Origin: Glaciimonas soli
GTDB taxonomy: Bacteria > Pseudomonadota > Gammaproteobacteria > Burkholderiales > Burkholderiaceae_D
Assembly (NCBI RefSeq): GCF_009497155.1
Contig: NZ_WINI01000001.1
Location: 930,001 to 994,000, forward strand
Direction of reading: 5' to 3'
DNA length: 64,000 bases
A program made the translations under genes and the position numbers. This document shows, one piece after another, positions 44,318 to 52,715 of this stretch; within the stretch, counting starts at the first letter, position 1; every line of letters begins with the position of its first letter. Under the pieces are notes generated by a model that searched no databases, was not told the origin of the DNA, and worked only from the letters and a program-made list of their open reading frames with translations.

Positions 44318-45613
44318 TTAGGCTTGTGCGGCAGCCGTCTTCATTGCCGCACTCAATATACTCAGCGCTTCGTCCATTACTGCATCAGAAATCGTCAATG
44401 GATACAAAAAGCGAATAACGTTGCCATGAACGCCACAAGTAAGCAATAACAAGCCGAGCTTCAATGCTTCTGATTGTACTTTTTTGGTAAATTCCGCGTC
44501 AGGTGTTTTGCTTCCCGGTTTCATAAATTCTGCAGCGACCATTGATCCCAAACCGCGCACATCAGCAATTTGCGGTACTTCTGCACGCAGATTATGCAGG
44601 CGGGTTTTGAGTTTTTCGCCCAACATATTGGCGCGTTCAACCAGATATTCTTCTGCAATCACATCCAGTACCGCCAGAGCCGAAGCCACAGCCAGTGGAT
44701 TGCCGGCATAGGTTCCGCCGAGACCGCCTGGTGCGGCAGCATCCATCACTTCAGCACGACCGCATACGGCCGATAACGGCATCCCGCCAGCAAGACTTTT
44801 TGCCATCGTCATCAAGTCGGGAACCACATCAAAATGTTCGCTCGCAAACAATTTTCCGGTGCGCGCAAAACCAGTTTGTACTTCGTCGACGATCAGCAAA
44901 ATGCCGTGTTCGTCGCATAATTCACGTAACGCTTGCATGAGCTCTTTTGGTGCGGCATAAAAACCACCTTCGCCTTGCACTGGCTCTAAAATAATTGCCG
45001 CGACGCGCTTTGGATCTACATCTGCTTTGAACAATGTTTGCAATGCGCTCAACGAATCTTGAGTTGTTATGCCATGCAATTCAATCGGGAATGGCACGTG
45101 ATAAACCTCGGCCGGAAAGGGACCAAAACCGACTTTGTAGGGAACCACTTTACCAGTCAACGCCATACCCATCATAGTACGGCCATGAAAAGCACCGGAG
45201 AATGCAATGACAGCGCTACGGCCAGTGGCTACGCGGGCGATTTTGACGGCATTTTCTACTGCTTCGGCGCCTGTGGAAAAGAAAGTCGTTTTCTTGGCAT
45301 GCGTGCCTGGCGTGATGTGGTTGATACGCTCAGCCAATTCAATATAACTGGCGTAAGGCACAATTTGATATGCGGTGTGGGTAAATTTACCCAGTTGCTC
45401 CTGTATCGCAGCGATCAGCTTCGGGTGGCGATGACCAGTGTTGAGCACGGCGATGCCTGCGGCAAAATCAATAAAGCGACGCCCTTCCACATCCCATATT
45501 TCTGAATTTAGCGCATGCGACGCGTAAAAATCGCACATGACGCCAACCCCGCGCGGCGTTGCGGCATTTTTGCGTTGATGTAGATCTGCATTATTGAGAC
45601 TGGTATTTTTCAT
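44318..45613 (-). CDS. gabT: 4-aminobutyrate aminotransferase
   Basis: This 431-residue class III aminotransferase moves the amino group of GABA to 2-oxoglutarate, yielding succinate semialdehyde. It has the conserved start with FIDFAAGIAVLNTGHRHPK, the STGAEAVENAVKIAR PLP-phosphate segment near residue 110, and LLIVDEVQTGFARTGK near 240. The PLP lysine is in MTMAKSLAGGMPLSAV near residue 270. GGAG stands 6 bases before ATG 45613. It is the first gene of the gabT-gabD pair and is divergent from the MocR-type regulator, with 109 bases of shared control region. Confidence 0.95.
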   Translation of the reverse strand: MKNTSLNNADLHQRKNAATPRGVGVMCDFYASHALNSEIWDVEGRRFIDFAAGIAVLNTGHRHPKLIAAIQEQLGKFTHTAYQIVPYASYIELAERINHITPGTHAKKTTFFSTGAEAVENAVKIARVATGRSAVIAFSGAFHGRTMMGMALTGKVVPYKVGFGPFPAEVYHVPFPIELHGITTQDSLSALQTLFKADVDPKRVAAIILEPVQGEGGFYAAPKELMQALRELCDEHGILLIVDEVQTGFARTGKLFASEHFDVVPDLMTMAKSLAGGMPLSAVCGRAEVMDAAAPGGLGGTYAGNPLAVASALAVLDVIAEEYLVERANMLGEKLKTRLHNLRAEVPQIADVRGLGSMVAAEFMKPGSKTPDAEFTKKVQSEALKLGLLLLTCGVHGNVIRFLYPLTISDAVMDEALSILSAAMKTAAAQA

Positions 45614-45722
45614 AGTGGCTCCGTGAATATTGATGGTGTTGCAATGCGATGATCAATATTAAGGCCGACGTGGCACTATAATATAGCGCCACTTTGATTT
45701 TTCTGATGGAGCCACTCAATCC
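45614..45722. promoter_or_regulatory. Divergent gabT / gabR control region with nested inverted repeats
   Basis: Inverted repeats nest around one centre. AGTGGCTCC / GGAGCCACT occur at 45614-45622 and 45708-45716, and each forms the ribosome site of one of the two genes. AATATTGAT / ATCAATATT occur at 45626-45634 and 45652-45660. GTGGC / GCCAC flank TATAATATAG at 45670-45692. TATAAT at 45677-45682 is a -10 candidate for the regulator. The middle pair is a plausible GabR operator. Confidence 0.6.
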
Positions 45723-47231
45723 ATGACTTCCCGCATTGCTTCCCTGACAGACTTCTTGTTAATGCAAATAGAGCGTTCTGCAGAAGTGCGGGAATCTGCC
45801 ACGACCAGAAAGCCGTTGAATCGGCAGATTTATCAAGCCATCCGCGAAGCCATTTTGTCCCAATTGTTACCCGCGGGCTGGCAACTACCGTCATCTCGCG
45901 ACCTTGCGCGGGGGCTAGCACTGTCGCGTAATACGGTCACTTATGCCTATGAGCAATTGCTTGCCGAAGGCTATCTGGAAACGCGTGCAGGTGCGGGCAC
46001 CTTTATCGCCGACACGACTCCCGATCAATTACCGGAAACACATCCTCACACCGCACCGCTGATCGATCCTAGCGGCCAATCCGAACTTTCTGCGCGCGGC
46101 GCAAAATTGGTGCAGCAAGCAGGTGTCAGTGATTTGCAGTGGGGCGCGTTTATGCCCGGCGTCCCGGATGTCACTTTATTTCCGAATAAGGTCTGGAGCC
46201 GTCTGCAAAATAAGCATTGGCGACGCTCTCAAGCTGAACTGCTGACTTATGGTCAAGGTGGCGGTTATCACCCGCTACGCACGGCCATTGCCGATTACTT
46301 GCGTGTCGCACGTTCCGTCAATTGCAACGCTGATCAAGTCATCATTACCACCGGTATCCATCAGTCATTGGACCTCATCGTGAAATTATTGGGCGAATAT
46401 GGCGACACAGCGTGGGTGGAAGATCCTTGTTATTGGGGTACCCGTAGCGTGCTCAGTTCAGTGGGCATTAATCCAGTGGGCGTTGCTGTGGATGCGGAAG
46501 GAATGAACATACGCTCCGCTAATTTGCGTGAACCACCACGCTTTATCTGCACCACACCATCGCATCAATATCCGTTGGGAATGGTGATGAGTTTATCGCG
46601 ACGACGCATGCTGCTGGAATATGCGGCGACACATAAATCATGGGTAATTGAGGACGATTACGATAGTGAATTTCGCTACGGCAGTCGACCGCTGGCATCG
46701 TTGCAAGGCACCGATACACAAGGGCGCGTGTTATATATGGGGACATTTAGCAAAACCCTGTTTCCCGGTTTGCGAATAGGCTTTATTGTCGTACCAGAAT
46801 CGCTGGCAACGGCATTTTCTACTGGCGTATCGGAGCTGTATCGCGGCAGTCAGGTTTTCTTGCAAGCAGTGCTGGCTGATTTCATGCGCGAAGGCCATTT
46901 CGCTTCACATATCCGACGCATGCGGCTGGTGTACGCAGAGCGTTTGCAGTTATTGCAAGACGCGATTAAAGACAATTTTGGTGACACAGTGGAAATCACG
47001 GGTGGCGATACAGGTTTACATTTGACGCTGGGATTGCCGTCACATTGCGATGATTTTGTCATCAGTCGTGAGGCACGTTCCGCTGGCATCATTGCGCGAC
47101 CGCTTTCGCGTTATTACATGAGCGAAAATACGACAAGCCGTGGTTTATTACTGGGTTATGGATGCGTACCAAATGCGCACATTCGTCCCGCGTTTGATGT
47201 GCTGGCAGCGATTATCAAGAAACATATTTAA
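45723..47231 (+). CDS. MocR/GabR-type PLP-dependent transcriptional regulator
   Basis: This 502-residue regulator fuses a GntR winged helix-turn-helix (about residues 25-100, LNRQIYQAIREAILSQLLPA...LPSSRDLARGLALSRNTVTYAYEQLL) to a class I aminotransferase-like domain (about 130-495). The PLP lysine lies in MGTFSKTLFPGLRIGF near residue 350, and IEDDYDSEFRY is the cofactor-holding Asp region. GabR in Bacillus uses PLP and GABA to activate gabTD; the position divergent from gabT supports the same role here. PdxR-like control of PLP synthesis is the alternative. GGAG precedes ATG 45723. Confidence 0.9.
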   Translation: MTSRIASLTDFLLMQIERSAEVRESATTRKPLNRQIYQAIREAILSQLLPAGWQLPSSRDLARGLALSRNTVTYAYEQLLAEGYLETRAGAGTFIADTTPDQLPETHPHTAPLIDPSGQSELSARGAKLVQQAGVSDLQWGAFMPGVPDVTLFPNKVWSRLQNKHWRRSQAELLTYGQGGGYHPLRTAIADYLRVARSVNCNADQVIITTGIHQSLDLIVKLLGEYGDTAWVEDPCYWGTRSVLSSVGINPVGVAVDAEGMNIRSANLREPPRFICTTPSHQYPLGMVMSLSRRRMLLEYAATHKSWVIEDDYDSEFRYGSRPLASLQGTDTQGRVLYMGTFSKTLFPGLRIGFIVVPESLATAFSTGVSELYRGSQVFLQAVLADFMREGHFASHIRRMRLVYAERLQLLQDAIKDNFGDTVEITGGDTGLHLTLGLPSHCDDFVISREARSAGIIARPLSRYYMSENTTSRGLLLGYGCVPNAHIRPAFDVLAAIIKKHI

Positions 47232-47537
47232 AAATAGGCCGCCCAACAAGCATCACGAGCGCGCGTAAATAAGGTGTTGCAAGGCAGTCTATGGATTTTC
47301 ATTCGACATCTGTCTGTATAAATCTGTCGATTACTCTCCATTTGGTAACTCTATACTCTGTAATGCATGCGCCTTGGTGATCCGTGTGGGGGTAAATACT
47401 TATCGGACAGCCTGATTTCACTATAGATGTGAGATTGAAGCTTTAAAAAGATTTTTATGAATTAAGTGATATAACTTGCAGTCATATGTAAGCCTGTCCA
47501 AAAATCTTATTGAACCTTACCGAGAATAACCAAAACG
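47232..47537. other. Gene-free stretch after the GabR-like gene
   Basis: About 306 bases. I see no hairpin with a T-run and no ORF. The last part should carry the promoter of the DUF1439 gene. Confidence 0.6.
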
Positions 47538-48098
47538 ATGCGAATAGTTAAACGATGTATTGCCGCAATCACTATCTTGGGCTGCATCATGCAGCCTGCC
47601 ATTGCCGGCTATAACGTCTGGACTAACGAATACACGCTTTCCCGGCAAGAGCTGCAAAGCGTAGTAGCCCGCCAATTCCCAACGCAGCTGCGCTATGCCG
47701 AAGTGTTTGATGTACAGGTAAGCCATCCGCAGCTGCAGTTCGCGCCGGAGAAGAATCGTCTTATTACGACTGTACAGGTAAAAATCAGCAGCGCGTTGCT
47801 ATTACAAGCGCCACTGAACGGCACCGTGACCCTCAGCAACCGCTTGAAATACGATAGCACTACCCGTTCGATCCGACTTGATGCGCCTAACGTTGATCAG
47901 GTCGACGTCTATGGCTTACCTGCTCAATATACGCAACAATTGACCGCTATCGGGTCGCTTATTGCACAGCAAGTGCTGCAGAACTACCCTATCCACACTT
48001 TCCGTACGGAGGATTTGCGCATCGCCAATAAATCCTTTGAACCGGGCGCCATCACCGTGCAATCGGATGGCATTGCAGTAGAAGTCAATCCAACCTAA
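47538..48098 (+). CDS. DUF1439 exported protein (YceB-like)
   Basis: This 186-residue protein has a signal peptide (MRIVKRCIAAITILGCIMQPAIAG) and then a single DUF1439 domain: YTLSRQELQSVVARQFPTQL, the mid part with FAPEKNRLITTVQVKI, and the tail FRTEDLRIANKSFEPGAITV. E. coli YceB, the best known member, is a lipoprotein of unknown function with a lipid-binding-like fold. Here no lipobox is obvious, the Cys being inside the hydrophobic core, so it may be a periplasmic soluble protein. No operon partner is clear; a small exported protein gene follows by about 110 bases. Confidence 0.8.
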   Translation: MRIVKRCIAAITILGCIMQPAIAGYNVWTNEYTLSRQELQSVVARQFPTQLRYAEVFDVQVSHPQLQFAPEKNRLITTVQVKISSALLLQAPLNGTVTLSNRLKYDSTTRSIRLDAPNVDQVDVYGLPAQYTQQLTAIGSLIAQQVLQNYPIHTFRTEDLRIANKSFEPGAITVQSDGIAVEVNPT

Positions 48099-48207
48099 GC
48101 TATGAACATCCAGCCACTTTGAAGCGGATCTGCTCTTGAAAATTTTATAAATTAACAATATGTAGCTGTTGCCGTTAGCATTTTTCATACTCATCACAAG
48201 GACTCTC

Positions 48208-48498
48208 ATGCAGAAAAACACCATCATTTCAGCAGCGCTACTCTGCGCAGCAATGTCGACAGCTGCTGCACAAGAAAACCCTGTGCGCGTATCGTTAGAC
48301 TCTTCAAAGCCGCAAGTAAGCGCGGAGTGTCAGCATTTACAAGCCCGTATCGAAGAGCTCAACAAAATGGATGACGAGCGTCTTGCCCGCGCCAAGTTAC
48401 CCGATGCAGGTGCCCAGCAAAGCCCGGTGCAAACCAGAGAATGGATAGATCAAGAGCGCAAAGATGCAAAAACCAAGATGTTTTTTGCTAAGTGTTAA
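48208..48498 (+). CDS. Small exported hypothetical protein
   Basis: This 96-residue product starts at ATG 48208, which has AAGGA 6 bases upstream; an upstream in-frame start at 48169 is not supported. It has a signal peptide (MQKNTIISAALLCAAMSTAAAQE) and a charged mature part with ECQHLQARIEELNKMDDERLARAKLPDAG, one short predicted coiled-coil-like helix, and two cysteines (in AECQH and the C-terminal AKC) that could form a disulfide. I recognise the style of small DUF4124-neighbour periplasmic proteins but no firm family. Confidence 0.6.
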   Translation: MQKNTIISAALLCAAMSTAAAQENPVRVSLDSSKPQVSAECQHLQARIEELNKMDDERLARAKLPDAGAQQSPVQTREWIDQERKDAKTKMFFAKC

Positions 48499-48588
48499 AT
48501 TTGTCCAATAGGTTTTTTTCGAAGCCACACCGAGCAACGCCGAATTAGCGGCGCGCGGTAGCTTACGAAAAAAGTCTATTGTTTAGTC

Positions 48589-48786
48589 TTAGGCTGGCAA
48601 TGGCGTATAGCCTGCCTCCCGAATCGCTTCTGCAAACAGCTCAGCATCTAACGTGCTTTGTATAGATACCTTCTTTTCTGCTTTCAGAACTTCAACTTTA
48701 GCATCGCTATCCACGGTGCCAATCGCCGCTTTAATCCGGCTCTCACAACGACCACATGTCATATCTGCGACATTAAATGTTAGCAT
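48589..48786 (-). CDS. copZ: CopZ-like copper chaperone (HMA domain)
   Basis: The start is ATG 48786, with AGGAG 8 bases upstream; an in-frame GTG at 48795 lies inside the ribosome site. The 65-residue protein is one heavy-metal-associated domain with the metal motif MTCGRC (Cys10, Cys13 approximately) and the pattern FNVADMTCGRCESRIKAAIG...AEAIREAGYTPLP. By family it carries Cu(I) to the P-type ATPase CopA. It is divergent from copA, and both promoters show the same CueR-type box. Full HMA fold, nothing missing. Confidence 0.9.
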   Translation of the reverse strand: MLTFNVADMTCGRCESRIKAAIGTVDSDAKVEVLKAEKKVSIQSTLDAELFAEAIREAGYTPLPA

Positions 48787-48817
48787 TTTCTTCACTCCTG
48801 ACTTGATTAGAAATTAC

Positions 48818-48849
48818 ACTATGCACCTTCCTATAATGGTAAGGTCAAG
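48818..48849 (-). promoter_or_regulatory. CueR-type promoter of copZ
   Basis: On the minus strand TTGACC (48848-48843), a 19-base spacer carrying CCTTACCATTATAGGAAGG, and CATAGT (48823-48818). A 19-bp spacer with an inverted ACCTT/AAGGT core is typical of MerR-family copper regulators such as CueR. Confidence 0.85.
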
Positions 48850-48862
48850 AGAAAAATAAACA

Positions 48863-48894
48863 CTTGACCTTACCATTATAGGAAGGCCCATGAT
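48863..48894 (+). promoter_or_regulatory. CueR-type promoter of copA
   Basis: TTGACC at 48864-48869, a 19-base spacer with the same inverted core as on the other side, and CATGAT at 48889-48894. It is a mirror image of the copZ promoter: 24 bases are perfectly inverted, 48826-48849 against 48863-48886. Confidence 0.85.
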
Positions 48895-48924
48895 GGTGTT
48901 ATTCCCACTCAGATTGCTCATCAA

Positions 48925-51192
48925 ATGAATAACGTTATAGACAACAGCAACCAACTGCAATTGCCCATTGCCGGAATGACTTGCGCGTCTTGTGTTTCAC
49001 ATGTTGAAAAAGCATTATCCAAGGTTGCAGGAGTACAGCAAGTCAGCGTCAATCTCGCCACTGAAAAAGCCACTATTCATACTGTTGGCAACGTGGCTAT
49101 AGAGAGTCTGCTTGCGGCAGTTGCCGCCGCCGGATATCAGGCGACTGCACCGACTGACGCAACCGTTCCAACGCCGACGACCAAGACTGCCGGCTGGCCT
49201 GCATGGTGGCCGGTTGCCCTCTCGGCTTTGCTAACCTTGCCGTTGGTAGCACCAATGTTATTGATGCCATTTAGCGACGGCGTTAATGACTTAAGTAATC
49301 ATTGGACGCTATCCGGCTGGTGGCAATTGGCATTGGCAACACCAGTGCAATTTTGGTTGGGAGCGCGTTTTTATCGTGCCGGCTGGCGTGCTTTGAAAGC
49401 CAAAACCGGCAATATGGACTTGTTGGTCGCATTGGGAACCAGTGCGGCTTATGGCTTATCGCTGTATCAATTATTTGCCATGAGCGAGCATAGCCATTTC
49501 TATTTTGAAGCTTCCGCTGCTGTCATCACGTTGGTATTACTCGGGAAATGGCTGGAAACCCGCGCCAAACGTCAAACCACCGACGCGCTACGTGCGCTCA
49601 ATGCGTTACGTCCGGAGCGTGCCACCGTCCGGCGCAACGGCAACGACGTAGAAGTGAGTATTGATACCTTACAAAACCATGATGTGGTCGTGGTCCATGC
49701 TGGCGAACGCATTGCCGTTGATGGCGTTGTGATGGAGGGAATGAGCCATGTCGATGCATCGCTGCTGACCGGCGAAAGTTTGCCTGTAGCAAAACAAGCT
49801 GGTGACCGCGTCAGTGCAGGCACTATCAACGGTGAAGGTGTGTTGCTGGTCAACACCAGCGCCGTTGGTGCAGAAACTACCTTGTCGCGCATCATTCGCA
49901 TGGTGGAAGATGCGCAAGCGGCAAAAGCGCCGATCCAGCGTTTGGTCGATCAGGTTAGCGCGATATTTGTGCCGGTGGTTCTGGTCATCGCTTTGCTGAC
50001 GTTATTGGGTTGGGGCTTCGCCACCAACGATTGGGAAATGGCGATTCTCAATGCGGTCGCAGTATTAGTCATCGCCTGTCCTTGTGCGTTGGGCTTGGCA
50101 ACACCAACGGCTATCATGGTTGGCACTGGCGTGGCTGCACGTTATGGAATTTTGATTAAAGATGCCGAAGCGTTGGAAATCGCCCATCGCATCAATGTCG
50201 TCGCGTTTGATAAAACCGGCACCTTGACGCTAGGTCAGCCCAGCTTGATCAGCTACCTGTCAGGCAACAGCCAAACTGCAGATCAACTACTGACACTGGC
50301 TGCCGCTGTACAACGCAGCAGCGAACATCCGTTGGCGCGTGCAGTGATGACGGCTGCTGCGAACAACAATCTTGTCGCGCCGCTTGCATCCGATGTGCAA
50401 ACAGTGGCGGGACGTGGTGTGCAGGCTATCGTTGCCAATCAAAAGTATTATCTTGGCAGCACGCGCTGGATGCGTGAATTGGGCGTGAATCTTGGTGCTC
50501 TTGCCGCATCGGCGGCAAAGCTGGAAGCCGATGGCTGTACCATTTCCTGGTTAGCTGGCGAAGTGCTGGATAAATCTACTGCCGAATCCGCAGCACCAAA
50601 CATTGCAGGGTTACTCGCTTTTGGCGACACCATCAAACCGAGCGCACCGGCAGCCATAGCACGCTTGCAGCAACTAAACATCCGCGTTGCGCTGTTGAGC
50701 GGCGATAACTGGGGTAGCGTCACTGCCGTCGGCAAGCAACTGGGTATCGCAGATCTGCATGCCGAAATTTTGCCCGCATACAAAGCATTGGCTATTAGTG
50801 GCCTGAAACAAAATGGTGCGATGGTTGCGATGGTCGGTGATGGCATCAACGATGCACCCGCATTAGCCGCTGCCGATGTAGGCATTGCCATGGCGACCGG
50901 TACTGATGTCGCGATGCAGGCTGCTGGTATCACCTTGATGCGTGGCGATCCGTCGTTGGTGGCGGATGCCTTGGATATTTCGCGACGCACTTATAGCAAA
51001 ATTCGACAAAATCTTTTCTGGGCATTTATCTATAATTTAATCGGTATTCCACTCGCCGCATTAGGTTATTTGAATCCAGTATTAGCCGGAGCCGCCATGG
51101 CGTTTAGCAGTGTCAGCGTGGTCAGCAATGCTTTGCTGTTACGTCGCTGGAAACCATCGACAACATCTGTGGAAAATCATCATGCAAAATAA
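48925..51192 (+). CDS. copA: CopA Cu(I)-exporting P-type ATPase
   Basis: This 755-residue P1B-type ATPase pumps Cu(I) out of the cytoplasm. One N-terminal HMA domain carries GMTCASC (Cys20, Cys23); many CopA proteins have two. The ion-binding CPC motif is at residues 385-387 (IACPCALG), the phosphorylated aspartate is Asp429 in DKTGTLT, and the hinge [10 protein letters not shown] lies near residue 640. Eight transmembrane helices are expected and visible. It starts at ATG 48925 and overlaps cueR by 11 bases, so the two are coupled. Control is by a CueR-type promoter shared in mirror image with copZ. Confidence 0.97.
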   Translation: MNNVIDNSNQLQLPIAGMTCASCVSHVEKALSKVAGVQQVSVNLATEKATIHTVGNVAIESLLAAVAAAGYQATAPTDATVPTPTTKTAGWPAWWPVALSALLTLPLVAPMLLMPFSDGVNDLSNHWTLSGWWQLALATPVQFWLGARFYRAGWRALKAKTGNMDLLVALGTSAAYGLSLYQLFAMSEHSHFYFEASAAVITLVLLGKWLETRAKRQTTDALRALNALRPERATVRRNGNDVEVSIDTLQNHDVVVVHAGERIAVDGVVMEGMSHVDASLLTGESLPVAKQAGDRVSAGTINGEGVLLVNTSAVGAETTLSRIIRMVEDAQAAKAPIQRLVDQVSAIFVPVVLVIALLTLLGWGFATNDWEMAILNAVAVLVIACPCALGLATPTAIMVGTGVAARYGILIKDAEALEIAHRINVVAFDKTGTLTLGQPSLISYLSGNSQTADQLLTLAAAVQRSSEHPLARAVMTAAANNNLVAPLASDVQTVAGRGVQAIVANQKYYLGSTRWMRELGVNLGALAASAAKLEADGCTISWLAGEVLDKSTAESAAPNIAGLLAFGDTIKPSAPAAIARLQQLNIRVALLSGDNWGSVTAVGKQLGIADLHAEILPAYKALAISGLKQNGAMVAMVGDGINDAPALAAADVGIAMATGTDVAMQAAGITLMRGDPSLVADALDISRRTYSKIRQNLFWAFIYNLIGIPLAALGYLNPVLAGAAMAFSSVSVVSNALLLRRWKPSTTSVENHHAK

Positions 51193-51586
51193 TCCTGTGA
51201 ATATTGGTGAAGCCGCCCTCGCCTCTGGTGTTTCGGCGAAGATGATTCGACATTACGAAGAATCTGGCTTGATCCCGAAAGCGAGCCGCAGCGATGCCGG
51301 ATATCGCACTTACACTGAGCGCGATATTCATTTGCTGCGGTTTATCCGACAAGGACGTGTATTGGGATTCTCGATGAAGCAAATCAGTGAGCTCATCAGC
51401 CTCTGGCTCAATCAATCGCGCCCCAGTAGCAAGGTGAAAGAATTGACCTTGCATCATATTCAAGAACTCGACGCAAAAATTCAAGAACTGGAAAATATGA
51501 AGGCAACGTTACAAAATCTGGCGCGCCATTGTCATGGCGATACCAGACCAGAATGCCCGATTCTCGACGGCTTGGCACAGCAGTAA
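51182..51586 (+). CDS. cueR: CueR copper-responsive MerR-family regulator
   Basis: I start this gene at ATG 51182 ([18 protein letters not shown]), within the end of copA; a longer frame starting at 51110 would overlap copA more without reason. The 134-residue protein has the MerR helix-turn-helix, then the [18 protein letters not shown] dimer helix part. Near the end it has the metal loop CHGDTRPEC, with Cys117 and Cys125 spaced by seven residues exactly as in CueR, which fits a Cu(I) sensor. Its targets are very probably the two promoters upstream of copZ and copA. Co-transcription with copA gives autoregulation. Confidence 0.92.
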   Translation: MQNNPVNIGEAALASGVSAKMIRHYEESGLIPKASRSDAGYRTYTERDIHLLRFIRQGRVLGFSMKQISELISLWLNQSRPSSKVKELTLHHIQELDAKIQELENMKATLQNLARHCHGDTRPECPILDGLAQQ

Positions 51587-51611
51587 AATTATTACTTACA
51601 AGGAAAAATTA

Positions 51612-52094
51612 ATGAAACGTCGCTTACTCACCGCATTCGCCGCAATACTTTTATTGACCAGCATGATGCTCCAGACGGCGTACGCCGCGCTGCCAGTGGT
51701 TGAGGTCTATAAAGATCCAAATTGCGGCTGCTGCACCGGCTGGATAAAACATTTGCAAGACAACGGCTTCACGACCAACGTGCATAACGTCGCCGACACT
51801 GCCAGCTATCGCAAAAAATTCGGCATCCCCGCAACACTAGGTTCCTGCCACACTGCCACTGTCGGCGGGTATGCGATTGAAGGCCATGTTCCCGCCGCCG
51901 ATATCAAACGTTTACTCAAAGAGCATCCAACAGCGATTGGGCTTGCCGTGCCTGGCATGCCACTCGGATCACCGGGTATGGAAGCGGCTAAGAAAATGCC
52001 TTACGACGTATTGCTGCTCAAAAAATCGGAGCAAAAAACAACGTCGTCACAAGATGTATCACAGTCAGTATTTCATCACTACGACGCTGATTGA
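51612..52094 (+). CDS. DUF411 exported metal-binding protein
   Basis: The start is ATG 51612, with AAGGA upstream; earlier starts overlap cueR. The 160-residue protein has a signal peptide (MKRRLLTAFAAILLL...TAYAALPVV) followed by the DUF411 core. DPNCGCCTGW, with Cys38, Cys40 and Cys41, begins it, then IPATLGSCHTATVGGYAIEGHVPA with a fourth Cys, then LAVPGMPLGSPGME. DUF411 proteins lie in copper or heavy-metal resistance loci and are thought to bind metal by these cysteines. It follows cueR by 25 bases, so it is likely part of the copA-cueR transcript. The Ser/Thr/Gln-rich C-terminal tail is not part of the family. Confidence 0.88.
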   Translation: MKRRLLTAFAAILLLTSMMLQTAYAALPVVEVYKDPNCGCCTGWIKHLQDNGFTTNVHNVADTASYRKKFGIPATLGSCHTATVGGYAIEGHVPAADIKRLLKEHPTAIGLAVPGMPLGSPGMEAAKKMPYDVLLLKKSEQKTTSSQDVSQSVFHHYDAD

Positions 52095-52146
52095 CTCTAT
52101 CTTCTGATCTTGAGCACGGTTAAATAATTATTTCAAAAATGGCGAC

Positions 52147-52174
52147 GTCATTCCCGCGTTCGCGAGGATGACGG
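52147..52174. repeat. REP-like palindromic element, copy 3
   Basis: GTCATTCCCGCGTTCGCGAG and on to GATGACGGC: the single-palindrome form of the element at 4768-4833, here between the DUF411 gene and the CusF-like gene. Confidence 0.8.
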
Positions 52175-52298
52175 CAGCATTTCTTAAATTGATTAATTAC
52201 TTATCTTTTTTGTACAAGCCGTAACGATCTGTAAAAAAAATCTGTTTAAAGCTGTGATTGGGGCAAGATCAATGAACTGCTCGAAAAAGGATGATCAC

Positions 52299-52652
52299 AT
52301 GAACCACTTACAGCTACTTGCACTAATAAGCTCACTCCTGATCGGTATCCCAAGCATGGCGATGACAGGTACTCGTGATACGGATAACCGGGACAATCGC
52401 GACGAACAATTGCTTCAAGTCAATGTCAATCCGCCTTTAGTCAGTGGAGAGATCCGTAAAGTGGATAAAGACAGTGGGATGATCACGATCAAACACGAAC
52501 AAATTCCTAACTTTGATATGCCTGCAATGACGATGCTATTTAATGTGGATGATGTGGCGATGCTGGATCAGTTTAAGGCGCAAGACAAGGTCGTTTTTTC
52601 TGTGAATAAACGGAACAACAAATTAACTGTCGTGCATTTGGAGCGCGCTTAG
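52299..52652 (+). CDS. CusF-like periplasmic copper-binding protein
   Basis: ATG 52299 has AAGGA 8 bases upstream, and the product (117 residues) starts with a signal peptide (MNHLQLLALISSLLIGIPSMAM). The core SGEIRKVDKDSGMITIKHEQ leads into the CusF metal site PNFDMPAMTM, with His66, Met77 and Met79 as likely Cu(I) ligands. E. coli CusF has Trp44 capping the metal; here the matching position is Met74. No CusCBA pump is in the window. It lies about 200 bases after the DUF411 gene with a REP element between them, so it may have its own promoter. Confidence 0.88.
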   Translation: MNHLQLLALISSLLIGIPSMAMTGTRDTDNRDNRDEQLLQVNVNPPLVSGEIRKVDKDSGMITIKHEQIPNFDMPAMTMLFNVDDVAMLDQFKAQDKVVFSVNKRNNKLTVVHLERA

Positions 52653-52672
52653 TATTGCAATGACTTCGGCAA

Positions 52673-52700
52673 CTCCTTCTCCCGCAAGCGGGAGAAGGAG
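52673..52700. repeat. CTCCC-type palindrome after the CusF-like gene
   Basis: CTCCTTCTCCCGC / GCGGGAGAAGGAG form a perfect 12-bp stem around AAGC. It may also terminate the CusF-like transcript or the convergent purU transcript. It is related to 23855-23882. Confidence 0.7.
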
Positions 52701-52715
52701 AAAAACGGAACCCGG

